DNA of 64,000 nucleotides. It comes from Bordetella ansorpii. Its GTDB lineage: Bacteria > Pseudomonadota > Gammaproteobacteria > Burkholderiales > Burkholderiaceae_B. The DNA lies in assembly GCF_900078705.1 (NCBI RefSeq), contig NZ_FKIF01000006.1, positions 310,001 to 374,000 of the forward strand. Reading direction: 5' to 3'. Made by a program: the position numbers and the translations under genes. A model generated the notes under the pieces. It worked only from the letters and a program-made list of their open reading frames with translations, did no database searches and was not told the DNA's origin. Positions 7,829-15,116 of the stretch are shown piece after piece. Position 1 is the stretch's first letter. Each line of letters starts with the position of its first letter.

Positions 7829-8692
7829 TCAGGCCGGGATGCCGCCGAACCGCCCGCTCTGGAAGTCGCGGAAGGCCTCGATGATCTCGGCCTGCGAATT
7901 CATCACGAAGGGGCCATGGCCCACGATGGGCTCGTCGATCGGCTCGCCGGTCAGCACCAGCAGCTTGGCGTCCTCGCTGGCCGACAGCGCCACGCCTTCG
8001 CCGTCACGGTCCAGCACCGCGACCTGGCCACTGCGCAATGCGGTGCCGCCGACCGACAGGGAACCGCTCAACGCGACCACCGCGGCATTGTGGCCAGCCG
8101 GCAGCGGCAACGCCAACTGGGCGCCCTGGTTCAGGCGCGCGTCCCAGACGTTCACCGCGGTGAACGTCTGCGCCGGGCCACGGGCCGATCCATACTGTCC
8201 GGCGATCACGCGCAGCGTGCCGGCGCCATCGGGCAGCGAGACCTGCGGGATGTCGCGGGACAGCAGCGCCTGGTAGCGCGGCGGGCGCATCTTGTCGCGG
8301 GCGGGAAGATTCACCCACAACTGCGCCATTTCCAGCCGCCCGCCGCGCCGGGCAAAGGCCTGCGAATGAAATTCTTCATGCAGGATGCCGCCCGCGGCCG
8401 TCATCCACTGCACATCGCCCGGACCGATGACGCCGCCCTGGCCGGTCGAGTCGCGATGCTCGACCTCGCCGTCGTAGACGATGGTGACCGTCTCGAAGCC
8501 CCGATGCGGATGCTCGCCCACCCCGCGCCGGCGCTGCGTGGGCTCGAACTCGGCCGGACCGGCATGGTCCAGCAGCAGGAACGGGCTCAGATGCCCGGCC
8601 GCTCCGTGATATGAAAACAGGGAGCGCACCGGAAAACCGTCGCCCACCCAATGAGAACCCGGCGCGCTGCGCACGCCCAACACATGTTTCAT
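7829..8692 (-). CDS. Pirin-family protein (bicupin)
   Basis: A 287-residue bicupin. The metal-binding residues of pirins are in place: His61 and His63 in GEHPHRGFET, and His105 and Glu107 in GGILHEEFH. The C-terminal cupin has the usual PIVGHGPFVMNS segment and a final FQSGRFGGI. Bacterial pirins include quercetin 2,3-dioxygenases and redox-dependent regulators; which applies here cannot be told. AGGAGG lies 5 nt before the chosen ATG, so the longer open frame upstream is not used. It is probably monocistronic; the gap to the next gene on the right is divergent. Confidence 0.88.
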   Translation of the reverse strand: MKHVLGVRSAPGSHWVGDGFPVRSLFSYHGAAGHLSPFLLLDHAGPAEFEPTQRRRGVGEHPHRGFETVTIVYDGEVEHRDSTGQGGVIGPGDVQWMTAAGGILHEEFHSQAFARRGGRLEMAQLWVNLPARDKMRPPRYQALLSRDIPQVSLPDGAGTLRVIAGQYGSARGPAQTFTAVNVWDARLNQGAQLALPLPAGHNAAVVALSGSLSVGGTALRSGQVAVLDRDGEGVALSASEDAKLLVLTGEPIDEPIVGHGPFVMNSQAEIIEAFRDFQSGRFGGIPA

Positions 8693-8983
8693 GGCAACCT
8701 CCTGGCGCAACGACGCGCCGCGATCGCACGACGATAGTCCGGCCGCGCCCATCCGCATAGCGCCACCCGCGGCAAGCCGTGTTCCATCCATGGAACGCCC
8801 CCTTCGCGGGCCGTCCATGACATGCCACGGCAGCTAACCGAGAGGACTGCCGCGGGTTTACAACGACCGGCCATTCCCTTAACGTCCCCCAACGAACGTG
8901 CACACCCGCAGACGGGCGCACCAGGGATACTCCCTTGTCCGAGTCACTGGCGCCCGTGCCCGCCGATGTTCCGGGATTGCCTC

Positions 8984-11068
8984 ATGCCTAGACCACGCAT
9001 CGTGCAACTGAACCGGGCCAGCCTCGGCCGGCTGGCCAGCGCCACGACGTTGCGCGTGATGCGCGAAGGCATGGTCTGGACCCTGCCCTGCCTGCTGGTC
9101 TCGGCGCTGATGCTGCTGCTGTCGTACGCGTCCCTGCGGCTGAATCTGCCCGAGGCCGCCCGCATGCTGGGCCAGGCCCACGAACAGCTCGACGCCACGA
9201 TGCCGTTCCTGGTCGCGGCGGCCATCGGCTACATGCTGGCCCTGCGCTACCGCCTGCCCCAGTTGCCCTGCGCCTTCCTCTGCCTGGCCTACGTCGCGGT
9301 CGTGCACAGCCTGCTGGCGCCCTACCCCCAGGCCGCCGCCACCCTGACCATCTTCATCGCCATCGTCGCGCCCCTGGCCAACGTGCCGCTGATGGCCTGG
9401 CTGCACCGATGGCGCTGGACGCGGCTGGCGCCCGCCGACTTCGTCGACGACAACGTCCGCGACACGCTGAACATGGTGATCCCCGGCCTGATCAGCACCG
9501 CCCTGGTCATGGCCACGCTGTCCTTGCTGCCGCTGATGCCCGCCATCACCGACTTCAGCATGCCGCTGGAGCTGGCCTCCTCGGCGCATCCCTATCTGGG
9601 CGGTCCGCTGATCGCCGGCGTCAACGCCCTGCTGTGGTTCTTCGGCATCCATGGCTATCACGCGCTGCTGCCGCTGACGCAGGCGCTGGACGAGGCCGCG
9701 CGGTTGAACGCGGCGGGCGCGCTGCCTGGCCTCGCCATGGACTACGCCCTGAACAGCGCCCTGCTGGGCGCCTTCGTCTACATTGGCGGCGCGGGCGCCA
9801 CGCTGTCGCTGGTCGCGGCGATCCTGGTGTGTTCGCGCAGCAATTCGCTGCGCGTGCTGGCGCTGGCGGCGATACCCGCCTCGCTTTTCAACGTGAACGA
9901 GATTCTGCTGTTCGGCCTGCCGGTCATCCTGAACCCCCGGCTGCTGGTGCCCTTCGTGCTGGCGCCGATGGTCAATGCGGCCATCGCGCTGGCGGCGGTG
10001 CAGTTCGGCTGGATCGCCATTCCCTCGGTGGGGCTGCCGATGACCTCGCCGGTCGTCTTCAACGCCTATCTGTCCACCGGCGGCGAATGGAGCGCGGTGG
10101 CGCTGCAGTTGGGCCTGCTGGCCCTGGGCGCGGCCATCTACGCCCCTTTCGTGCTGACGCAGGAGCGCCGCCGCCAGGAACCCGTCTCCATTCCGCTGCG
10201 CTCACTGGACACCACGTTCACGCGCCTCGAAGAAGAGTCGATGCTGTACGCGCGGGATCCCGTCATCAATGCGCGCCGCAAGGAAGAAGCCCAGCGGGAA
10301 GCGCTCTCGCGCATCCGACGCATCGACGACCACGAGTTCTATCTGGAATACCAGCCGCAGGTGTCCGTGGACACCGGACTGTGCACCGGCTGCGAGGCCC
10401 TGCTGCGCGCCAGGGGGCCGGGCCGGCGCGACGAGGAAGGCTCGCCCATCGAGTTGCTGCAATGGCTGGACGATGCCGACCTGATCTGCGACCTGGACCT
10501 GTGGGTGGCCACGCAGGCGGTGCGGCAGCATCATGCCTGGCAGGCGCAGGGATTCACGCTGCCCATCACCATCAACATCACCGGCGGCACGCTGGCGTCC
10601 CCCCGCCATTGCGACCGGTTCATCGCCATCCTCGAACAGGCCCACGGGCAGATCTCGGTGGAGTTGACCGAGAACGCGCTGGTCGACGACACCGACGCGC
10701 TGCGCCTGGCCTTCGAGCGCCTGCATGCCATCGGCGCCCAGATCTACCTGGACGACTTCGGCAGCGGCTATTCGGCGCTGGGCTATCTGCACAAGTTCGA
10801 CATCGACGCGATCAAGATCGACCGCAGCTTCATCGTCGCGCTGGACACGCCACGCGGCGCGAAGGTGCTGGCCGGCCTCCTGCGGCTGTGCGAAGCGCTG
10901 AACCTGCGCATCATCGTCGAGGGCGTGGAGACGGTCGAGCAGTTGCGGGCGCTCACGTCCAGCGCCGGGATCGTCGTGCAGGGCTGGTACTACAGCAAGG
11001 CATTGCCGGCCGAGGACGTGGCGGCCTACGTACGGGAACGGGCCGAGGGCCGGTTCGAGGGCCACTGA
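8984..11068 (+). CDS. PTS EIIC-like membrane domain fused to EAL phosphodiesterase
   Basis: About 694 residues. Residues 30-385 are a multi-span membrane domain with the lactose/cellobiose EIIC signature (SLFNVNEILLFGLPVILNP, about residues 302-320). Residues 450-690 are an EAL domain with catalytic motifs kept: CEALLR, a divergent INITGGT, VELTENAL, YLDDFGSGYSAL, IKIDRSF, VEGVET and QGWYYSK. It should therefore hydrolyse c-di-GMP. No IIA/IIB domain or phosphorylatable cysteine/histidine module is attached, so the EIIC part likely acts as a sensor, or binds a sugar, rather than performing PTS transport. The start is uncertain (ATG at 8984 or 8966, neither with a strong ribosome site). Confidence 0.85.
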   Translation: MPRPRIVQLNRASLGRLASATTLRVMREGMVWTLPCLLVSALMLLLSYASLRLNLPEAARMLGQAHEQLDATMPFLVAAAIGYMLALRYRLPQLPCAFLCLAYVAVVHSLLAPYPQAAATLTIFIAIVAPLANVPLMAWLHRWRWTRLAPADFVDDNVRDTLNMVIPGLISTALVMATLSLLPLMPAITDFSMPLELASSAHPYLGGPLIAGVNALLWFFGIHGYHALLPLTQALDEAARLNAAGALPGLAMDYALNSALLGAFVYIGGAGATLSLVAAILVCSRSNSLRVLALAAIPASLFNVNEILLFGLPVILNPRLLVPFVLAPMVNAAIALAAVQFGWIAIPSVGLPMTSPVVFNAYLSTGGEWSAVALQLGLLALGAAIYAPFVLTQERRRQEPVSIPLRSLDTTFTRLEEESMLYARDPVINARRKEEAQREALSRIRRIDDHEFYLEYQPQVSVDTGLCTGCEALLRARGPGRRDEEGSPIELLQWLDDADLICDLDLWVATQAVRQHHAWQAQGFTLPITINITGGTLASPRHCDRFIAILEQAHGQISVELTENALVDDTDALRLAFERLHAIGAQIYLDDFGSGYSALGYLHKFDIDAIKIDRSFIVALDTPRGAKVLAGLLRLCEALNLRIIVEGVETVEQLRALTSSAGIVVQGWYYSKALPAEDVAAYVRERAEGRFEGH

Positions 11069-11154
11069 GCGCGCGGCGCCTTTTTGCCGTCATCTGCAGC
11101 CATCTGCCGCCATTTTCCCCGTCTTCCGCCATCTGACGCCGCCTTCCGCCGTCT

Positions 11155-12420
11155 TTACGCCGCCACGGCCGCACGCAGCCGGCGCCGGCCCGCCAGCAGG
11201 CACGCAATGGACGCGACCTGCACGGCCGCCGCAACGCCGAACAACCCTCCCTCGGCGGCCGGTCCCTGCCATTCGCGCAACACACCGAACACCGCCGGCG
11301 CAAAGGCATAGCCGCCCTGCGCGATGGCCACCATCAACGGCACGGCGCGCATGGCATCCGCGCGCGCGAACTCGGCCTGCGCGATCGTGGGCGGCAGCGA
11401 GGTCGCGTTGCCGATGCCCAGGCCGAACAAGGCCACGCCCAGCCAGGTCAGGGCAGGCGCATCGCCCATGTCCGCCCCCATCCACAGCACCACCGAGCCC
11501 AGCACCTGCAAGGCATACGACGCGCAAGCCGCCAGGCGGCGGTCCGCGCCGGCCGGCACCAGCCAGCCCGCCAGGGTGCGGCCCAGGATGGCGCAGGCGG
11601 TCGCCAGGCCCATCGCCATGCCCGCCACGCGTTCGCCCATCGCGGGAGCCAGCAGGGAATACATGTGCGCGATCAAGCCGATCTGCGCGAACAGCCCCAG
11701 GGCCATGGCGCCGGCCAGCGTGACGAAGCGGCGGTCGGCGCGCCAGGACAGCACGGGCGGCAACGCGCGGACATCGGCCTGGGCCGAAGCGGTGGCTTCC
11801 GAGGGCGGCAGCCCATCGGGCCACTGGCCCAGTTGCTGCGGCGTGCGAGAGAATACGCCGCCGCACAGCAGGGCCAGGCAGGCCACCATCGCCACGCCCA
11901 CCAAGCCCGCCGCCCCGCCGAATCCCACGGCGCCGATCAGCAGCACCCACAAGGGCGAGAAGATCACGCCGCCCACGCTGGCGCCGTTGTAGGCCATGGC
12001 CAAAGCCCATGGCCGGCGCGCGGCGAACCACGGTGCGATCAGCGCATTGACCGCCGCCGCGCCCAGGCCCACCCAACCCGCGCCGCTGACGGCCGCCGCC
12101 AGGAAAAGCTGCCACGGCGCCTGGGCCCACGCCCAGCCGCAGGTGCCCAGGGCCGACAGCACCGCGCCCGCGAAGGTGATCCGCGGCGTGCCCCAGGCCC
12201 GATACAGGCGCGGCAGGTTGGCCACCACCAACGCCCCCACCACGAAATGCGCCGTCACCGCCGCCGATACCAACGCCACCGGCCACTGCGTGCGTTCGAC
12301 GACCGCGTGCAGGAAAACAGGCGGGCCATAGAACCCCACGCCCCAGCCGAAGATGGCCAGCACGAAAGTGGCGGCCAGCACACGATGGCCAAAAAATCCG
12401 GATTGCACTGCCGCGTTCAT
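11155..12420 (-). CDS. MFS transporter, divergent from ArsR regulator
   Basis: A 421-residue MFS protein with twelve hydrophobic segments. It has GWGVGFYGPPVFLHAVV in the first segment, a loop LPRLYRAWGTPR in the place of the A-motif, and NALIAPWFAARRPWALAMAYNGASVGGV, typical of the oxalate/formate- or monocarboxylate-like MFS branch. AAGGA lies 8 nt before the ATG at 12420. It is transcribed away from the ArsR-type gene across a 71-nt gap with an inverted repeat, so that regulator probably controls it. Substrate unknown. Confidence 0.83.
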   Translation of the reverse strand: MNAAVQSGFFGHRVLAATFVLAIFGWGVGFYGPPVFLHAVVERTQWPVALVSAAVTAHFVVGALVVANLPRLYRAWGTPRITFAGAVLSALGTCGWAWAQAPWQLFLAAAVSGAGWVGLGAAAVNALIAPWFAARRPWALAMAYNGASVGGVIFSPLWVLLIGAVGFGGAAGLVGVAMVACLALLCGGVFSRTPQQLGQWPDGLPPSEATASAQADVRALPPVLSWRADRRFVTLAGAMALGLFAQIGLIAHMYSLLAPAMGERVAGMAMGLATACAILGRTLAGWLVPAGADRRLAACASYALQVLGSVVLWMGADMGDAPALTWLGVALFGLGIGNATSLPPTIAQAEFARADAMRAVPLMVAIAQGGYAFAPAVFGVLREWQGPAAEGGLFGVAAAVQVASIACLLAGRRRLRAAVAA

Positions 12421-12440
12421 GAGTCGGACGTCCTTGTATT

Positions 12441-12468
12441 GAGCATTGCGGATGGCGGCAGTATGCTC
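12441..12468. promoter_or_regulatory. Inverted repeat between MFS and ArsR genes
   Basis: GAGCAT (12441-12446) and ATGCTC (12463-12468) form an inverted repeat in the 71-nt divergent intergenic region. The position suits an operator for the ArsR-family protein controlling both genes. The arms are short, so this is tentative. Confidence 0.35.
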
Positions 12469-12491
12469 GTCTGCATCGCACACACTTCGAT

Positions 12492-13214
12492 ATGGATCAA
12501 ACCATGGATGCAACCTCCGGTTCCGCCTCGGCGGATACCAGCCTGTCGGCCGTGGCCGCCGCCATAGGCGACCCGGCCCGGGCGCGCATGCTGTGCAGCC
12601 TGCTGGATGGCTGCGCCCGCACCGCCACCGAACTGGCGGCGCTGGCCGGGATCAGCGCCTCCACCGCCAGCAGCCATTTCACGCGGCTGCGCGACCAGGG
12701 GCTGGTCGAGATCGCCATCCAGGGCAAGCACCGCTACTACCGCCTGGCCACGCCGCAGGTGGCGGCCGCGCTGGAGGCCCTGCTGGTGGTGGCGGGCGTG
12801 CCACGCACGCCTTTCATGCCGTCGACGCCACCGCATCTGCACCACGCCCGCACCTGCTACGACCACATGGCGGGCACGCTGGCCGTGCGCATGCACGATG
12901 CGATGCTGGCGCAGGGATGGCTGCGGGTGTCGGGTGAAGAATACGCGCTTACGCCCGAAGGCGGGGCGGCGCTGGAGAAACTGGGATTGCGGCCACAGGC
13001 GTTGCAGAGGCAGCGGCGGCGGTTTGCCTATCCCTGCCTGGATTGGAGTTCGCGCAAGCCGCACCTGGCGGGGGGATTGGGAGCTGCGTTGCTGGAGCAT
13101 TTCAGCGAACGCGGGTGGGTGAGCCGGGACCTGGACTCGCGGGCGCTGCGGTTCAGCGCCAGGGGAGAAAAGCAATTCGCCGCGGCATTCGGGTTGACTG
13201 CCCAGGCGGATTGA
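12492..13214 (+). CDS. ArsR-family transcriptional regulator with C-terminal extension
   Basis: A 240-residue protein. Residues 15-100 are an ArsR/SmtB winged helix: IGDPARARMLCSLLDG, ATELAALAGISASTASSHFTRL, and the wing IQGKHRYYRLA. The remaining 140 residues are a conserved extension found in longer ArsR regulators, containing HARTCYDHMAGTLAVRMHDA and a late PCLDWSSRKPHLAG. The metal-binding cysteine pair of arsenic sensors is not in the recognition helix, so the ligand is unlikely to be arsenite. It diverges from the MFS gene it probably represses. A second in-frame ATG at 12504 is an alternative start. Confidence 0.85.
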   Translation: MDQTMDATSGSASADTSLSAVAAAIGDPARARMLCSLLDGCARTATELAALAGISASTASSHFTRLRDQGLVEIAIQGKHRYYRLATPQVAAALEALLVVAGVPRTPFMPSTPPHLHHARTCYDHMAGTLAVRMHDAMLAQGWLRVSGEEYALTPEGGAALEKLGLRPQALQRQRRRFAYPCLDWSSRKPHLAGGLGAALLEHFSERGWVSRDLDSRALRFSARGEKQFAAAFGLTAQAD

Positions 13215-13291
13215 TGCGGCGGCGGTGACGCATCGATGTCAGCGCGCCAGGCGAGCCCTTGGAAACGCAGCCCGCCCGCCAATCAGCACGG

Positions 13292-13555
13292 TCAGTCCTT
13301 CAAGGCTTTTTCCAGCAGGCCGCTGACCAGGTCGTTGATGGCCACGCCATCGGCCTGCGCCTTGGCGCGCAGCGCATCGACCTGGGCCTGGGGCAGCTTG
13401 ACCGCGAATGGCACCAGGCCGGCGGCCTGGTCGAGCTTGCGCTGCTCGCGCCGGTCGGGCACGGCGTCGCCGGCGAAGCGGCTGGGCGGCAGCGTGGACT
13501 TGAGTTGGCCCATGATCTTCAGGCCCTTGTTCTTTTCGAGGTCGGTTTTTTTCAA
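13292..13555 (-). CDS. Small hypothetical protein, possibly CopG-like
   Basis: An 87-residue protein beginning at a TTG codon (TTGAAAAAAACC), no in-frame ATG being better placed. The N-terminal half is basic (KKTDLEKNKGLKIMGQL), and the C-terminal half reads PFAVKLPQAQVDALRAKAQADG followed by VAINDLVSGLLEKALKD. The strand followed by two helices is reminiscent of a ribbon-helix-helix DNA-binding protein. No partner toxin gene adjoins it. It could equally be a short conserved protein of another fold. Base composition is like the surrounding chromosome, unlike the next region to the right. Confidence 0.6.
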   Translation of the reverse strand: MKKTDLEKNKGLKIMGQLKSTLPPSRFAGDAVPDRREQRKLDQAAGLVPFAVKLPQAQVDALRAKAQADGVAINDLVSGLLEKALKD

Positions 13556-13892
13556 AGCATGCCATCCAGAAAGCGCCGCCTAGCGGCATGAGTCGTGTCG
13601 GGATTTTAGTCCCTGGAACCACCATTCAGCGCATTCGCTATCACCGCTCTCAGCGACAGCGGAATCGTATTCGCAGCGCGAATCCAGCTCACCGGAATCA
13701 TTGAACGCCTCAGGAACGACTAAGATGAAGCCCTTCCGCCCTCCTTCAACAGTGACTGAAGATACTAGCCGCCCCAATGATGGCCAGGCTCTCGAATCAG
13801 CCGAATGGCTGGACCGCACGATCCCAGCAGAAAGGCGAGACGCGGAGCCGGCCACATCCAGCGGTCCCGCTCCTCCTGGCGCGCCGACGACA
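13556..13892. other. Gap of lower GC with no convincing gene
   Basis: About 340 nt between the small hypothetical gene and the first immunity-like gene. A leftward open frame (13580-13855, GTG start, 91 codons) exists and reads as low-complexity serine- and arginine-rich protein with no recognisable motif or good ribosome site. It could be a decayed gene of the neighbouring accessory patch. No RNA gene, terminator or repeat stands out. Confidence 0.4.
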
Positions 13893-14345
13893 TCAAACGG
13901 AACCCCAGGAACGCTCGACGTCGATGATCAAAGCATTCAGATCACGAGTCGCGGGAGTATCCACATAGACAGTGGCCATTTCAAACGGATCGATCACCTC
14001 CCCCGTGGCTACGCTGAAGCCGCCAACCACATAGCGCGCGAAATATCTGGAACCGTAGGTCGCGTTGACGAACCAATAACCGGAGAACTTCTGAACGAAA
14101 TATTCTCCGATGAAATAGGCAGTGCGTGCCAGCAACCAACTGCGGTCTGAGTCGGATTCCACGGAGAGGTTCCTGGTGGCCTGATCCACCAATGGAAGCA
14201 ACCGCGGCGCGTGTGTCAAAACTGCGTGCGAAGGCGAAATACCCAGCAATCCGACAAACTCTACAAGACTGGGAAGTAGGGATTGATAGAAAGCATCGAA
14301 TCCTTCTTCTCTGTTTTTCAGAAGCCCTGAATCCTCGTTGGTCAT
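13893..14345 (-). CDS. Immunity-like protein of an orphan toxin module
   Basis: A 150-residue soluble protein without a signal peptide, and I do not recognise its family. It has an acidic N-terminus (MTNEDSGLLKNREEGFDAFY) and an aromatic-rich centre (TAYFIGEYFVQKF, then YWFVNATYGSRYFARYVVGG). Its GC content is visibly lower than that of flanking genes. The ATG at 14345 overlaps the stop of a short in-frame coding tail (TAATG), which fixes the start over an upstream GTG. Toxin stop/immunity start overlap, size, acidity and low GC are the usual traits of immunity genes in polymorphic-toxin loci (Rhs, CDI). The function is inferred from this arrangement, not from homology. Confidence 0.6.
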   Translation of the reverse strand: MTNEDSGLLKNREEGFDAFYQSLLPSLVEFVGLLGISPSHAVLTHAPRLLPLVDQATRNLSVESDSDRSWLLARTAYFIGEYFVQKFSGYWFVNATYGSRYFARYVVGGFSVATGEVIDPFEMATVYVDTPATRDLNALIIDVERSWGSV

Positions 14346-14456
14346 TATGAATTCCATGGCCGATTGGGTAGCCACCAGTTGCGCGAATCATCTTTACCTA
14401 TGCTAATCAACCGAACCATACCGTTGAGCGCGGCGCAGGAGTTCTGAAGAGCGCAT
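14345..14456 (-). pseudogene. Remnant 3' end of a toxin gene (second module)
   Basis: In one frame the stretch before the 150-residue immunity-like gene encodes SECALQNSCAALNGMVRLIS and continues with IGKDDSRNWWLPNRPWNS, ending in TAA, which shares one base with the ATG of the next gene. There is no start codon with a ribosome site, and the frame closes upstream at a TAG (14501-14503) inside the preceding gene. About 37 codons with an orderly C-terminal look, joined to an immunity-like gene by a one-base overlap, is what remains when a toxin C-terminal module is displaced by recombination. Confidence 0.45.
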
Positions 14457-14843
14457 TCACTCGGAACAGTCAGAGAATCCCTCAACAACCAAAGCCCGAA
14501 CTAGTTCTGTCGAACAGTCTATATAACCCCGGGAATTCTTTTCTTTATCAACAAACACATCTCGGAAGAAGCCTGGCAGAGACGCTTGCCATGCTTCAAA
14601 TGAAAGTTCCGTATTCGCACGCACAGTTAACTCGCTTTGCAGCGTAGGATCCCCCTCGGGCATACCCAACAGGGCCAATTCAAGACCGCAGCCTTCAGCG
14701 ATGAATGCAGGGAACTCCTCATATTTTCCGCATTGATCAAAAAGCAGCTCTAGACCCAACGTGCCACTCAATCTTGCAGCCAGCCACGCAAGCACATGCG
14801 GAGATTTGAAATAAACATTTGCCAAAAAGTACTTCACAGCCAT
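14457..14843 (-). CDS. Second immunity-like protein of an orphan toxin module
   Basis: A 128-residue protein with strongly acidic character and no recognised family. Its N-terminus reads MAVKYFLANVYFKSPHVLAW, and its centre LLFDQCGKYEEFPAFIAEGC. The codon and base usage are AT-richer than those of the flanking chromosome. Its ATG (14841-14843) lies within the last codons of a short coding tail, which ends at TGA (14834-14836), so the two overlap by 10 nt. This tight coupling is typical of a toxin C-terminus followed by its immunity gene. It lies directly upstream of the second tail/immunity pair, so two modules are stacked head to tail. Confidence 0.6.
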   Translation of the reverse strand: MAVKYFLANVYFKSPHVLAWLAARLSGTLGLELLFDQCGKYEEFPAFIAEGCGLELALLGMPEGDPTLQSELTVRANTELSFEAWQASLPGFFRDVFVDKEKNSRGYIDCSTELVRALVVEGFSDCSE

Positions 14844-14947
14844 TTCTTATCTCTCCGCACGCTCGGCACCATCACGTACCGAATCGGGTTGTCTGGATCG
14901 GGTAGGCGGCCATGGCGCTGCATGTATCGATGCGGCAAATCCTGTTT
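14834..14947 (-). pseudogene. Remnant 3' end of a toxin gene (first module)
   Basis: A 37-codon open stretch after an in-frame TGA (14948-14950), reading KQDLPHRYMQRHGRLPDPD, then NPIRYVMVPSVRRDKKWL and a stop that overlaps the immunity-like gene. The basic, ordered end (RLPDPDNPIRYV) has the look of the extreme C-terminus of an Rhs- or CdiA-type nuclease. There is no start codon with a ribosome site. This is best read as the displaced tail of a toxin whose body has been lost. Confidence 0.5.
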
Positions 14948-14960
14948 TCATGTCAAATTT

Positions 14961-15116
14961 TTATGAGGCGGGAGGCAGCACTATATACAAGCCACGACCG
15001 CGTGCGCCATGAAAGATTGGCATTATGCTCATCGGGCGCTCCTCGCACATGGCGTGCATCCTCGTGCCTCGTCCACCCGGCTCGCCTGACAGGAAGCGCG
15101 CAATGCTGAAGAAATA
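14961..15116 (-). pseudogene. Coding remnant cut by the IS element
   Basis: A leftward frame ends at TAA (14961-14963), 13 nt before the first toxin tail. It reads FFSIARFLSGEPGGRGTRMH, AMCEERPMSIMPIFHGARGR and GLYIVLPPAS. It is open up to the IS boundary at 15116. If the element and one flanking GAAATA copy are removed, it continues only 6 more codons to a TGA. It has no recognised homologue to me; it may be another displaced tail or chance coding. Confidence 0.3.

Noticed and set aside
13580-13855. 91-codon leftward frame with a GTG start near the accessory patch
   Set aside because: No convincing ribosome site, domain or neighbour logic. Kept as a note in the gap entry only.
13701-14150. 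149-codon rightward frame across the immunity-like gene
   Set aside because: It is antisense to the 150-residue immunity-like gene, which has the start/stop overlap with the toxin tail; the rightward product looks random.
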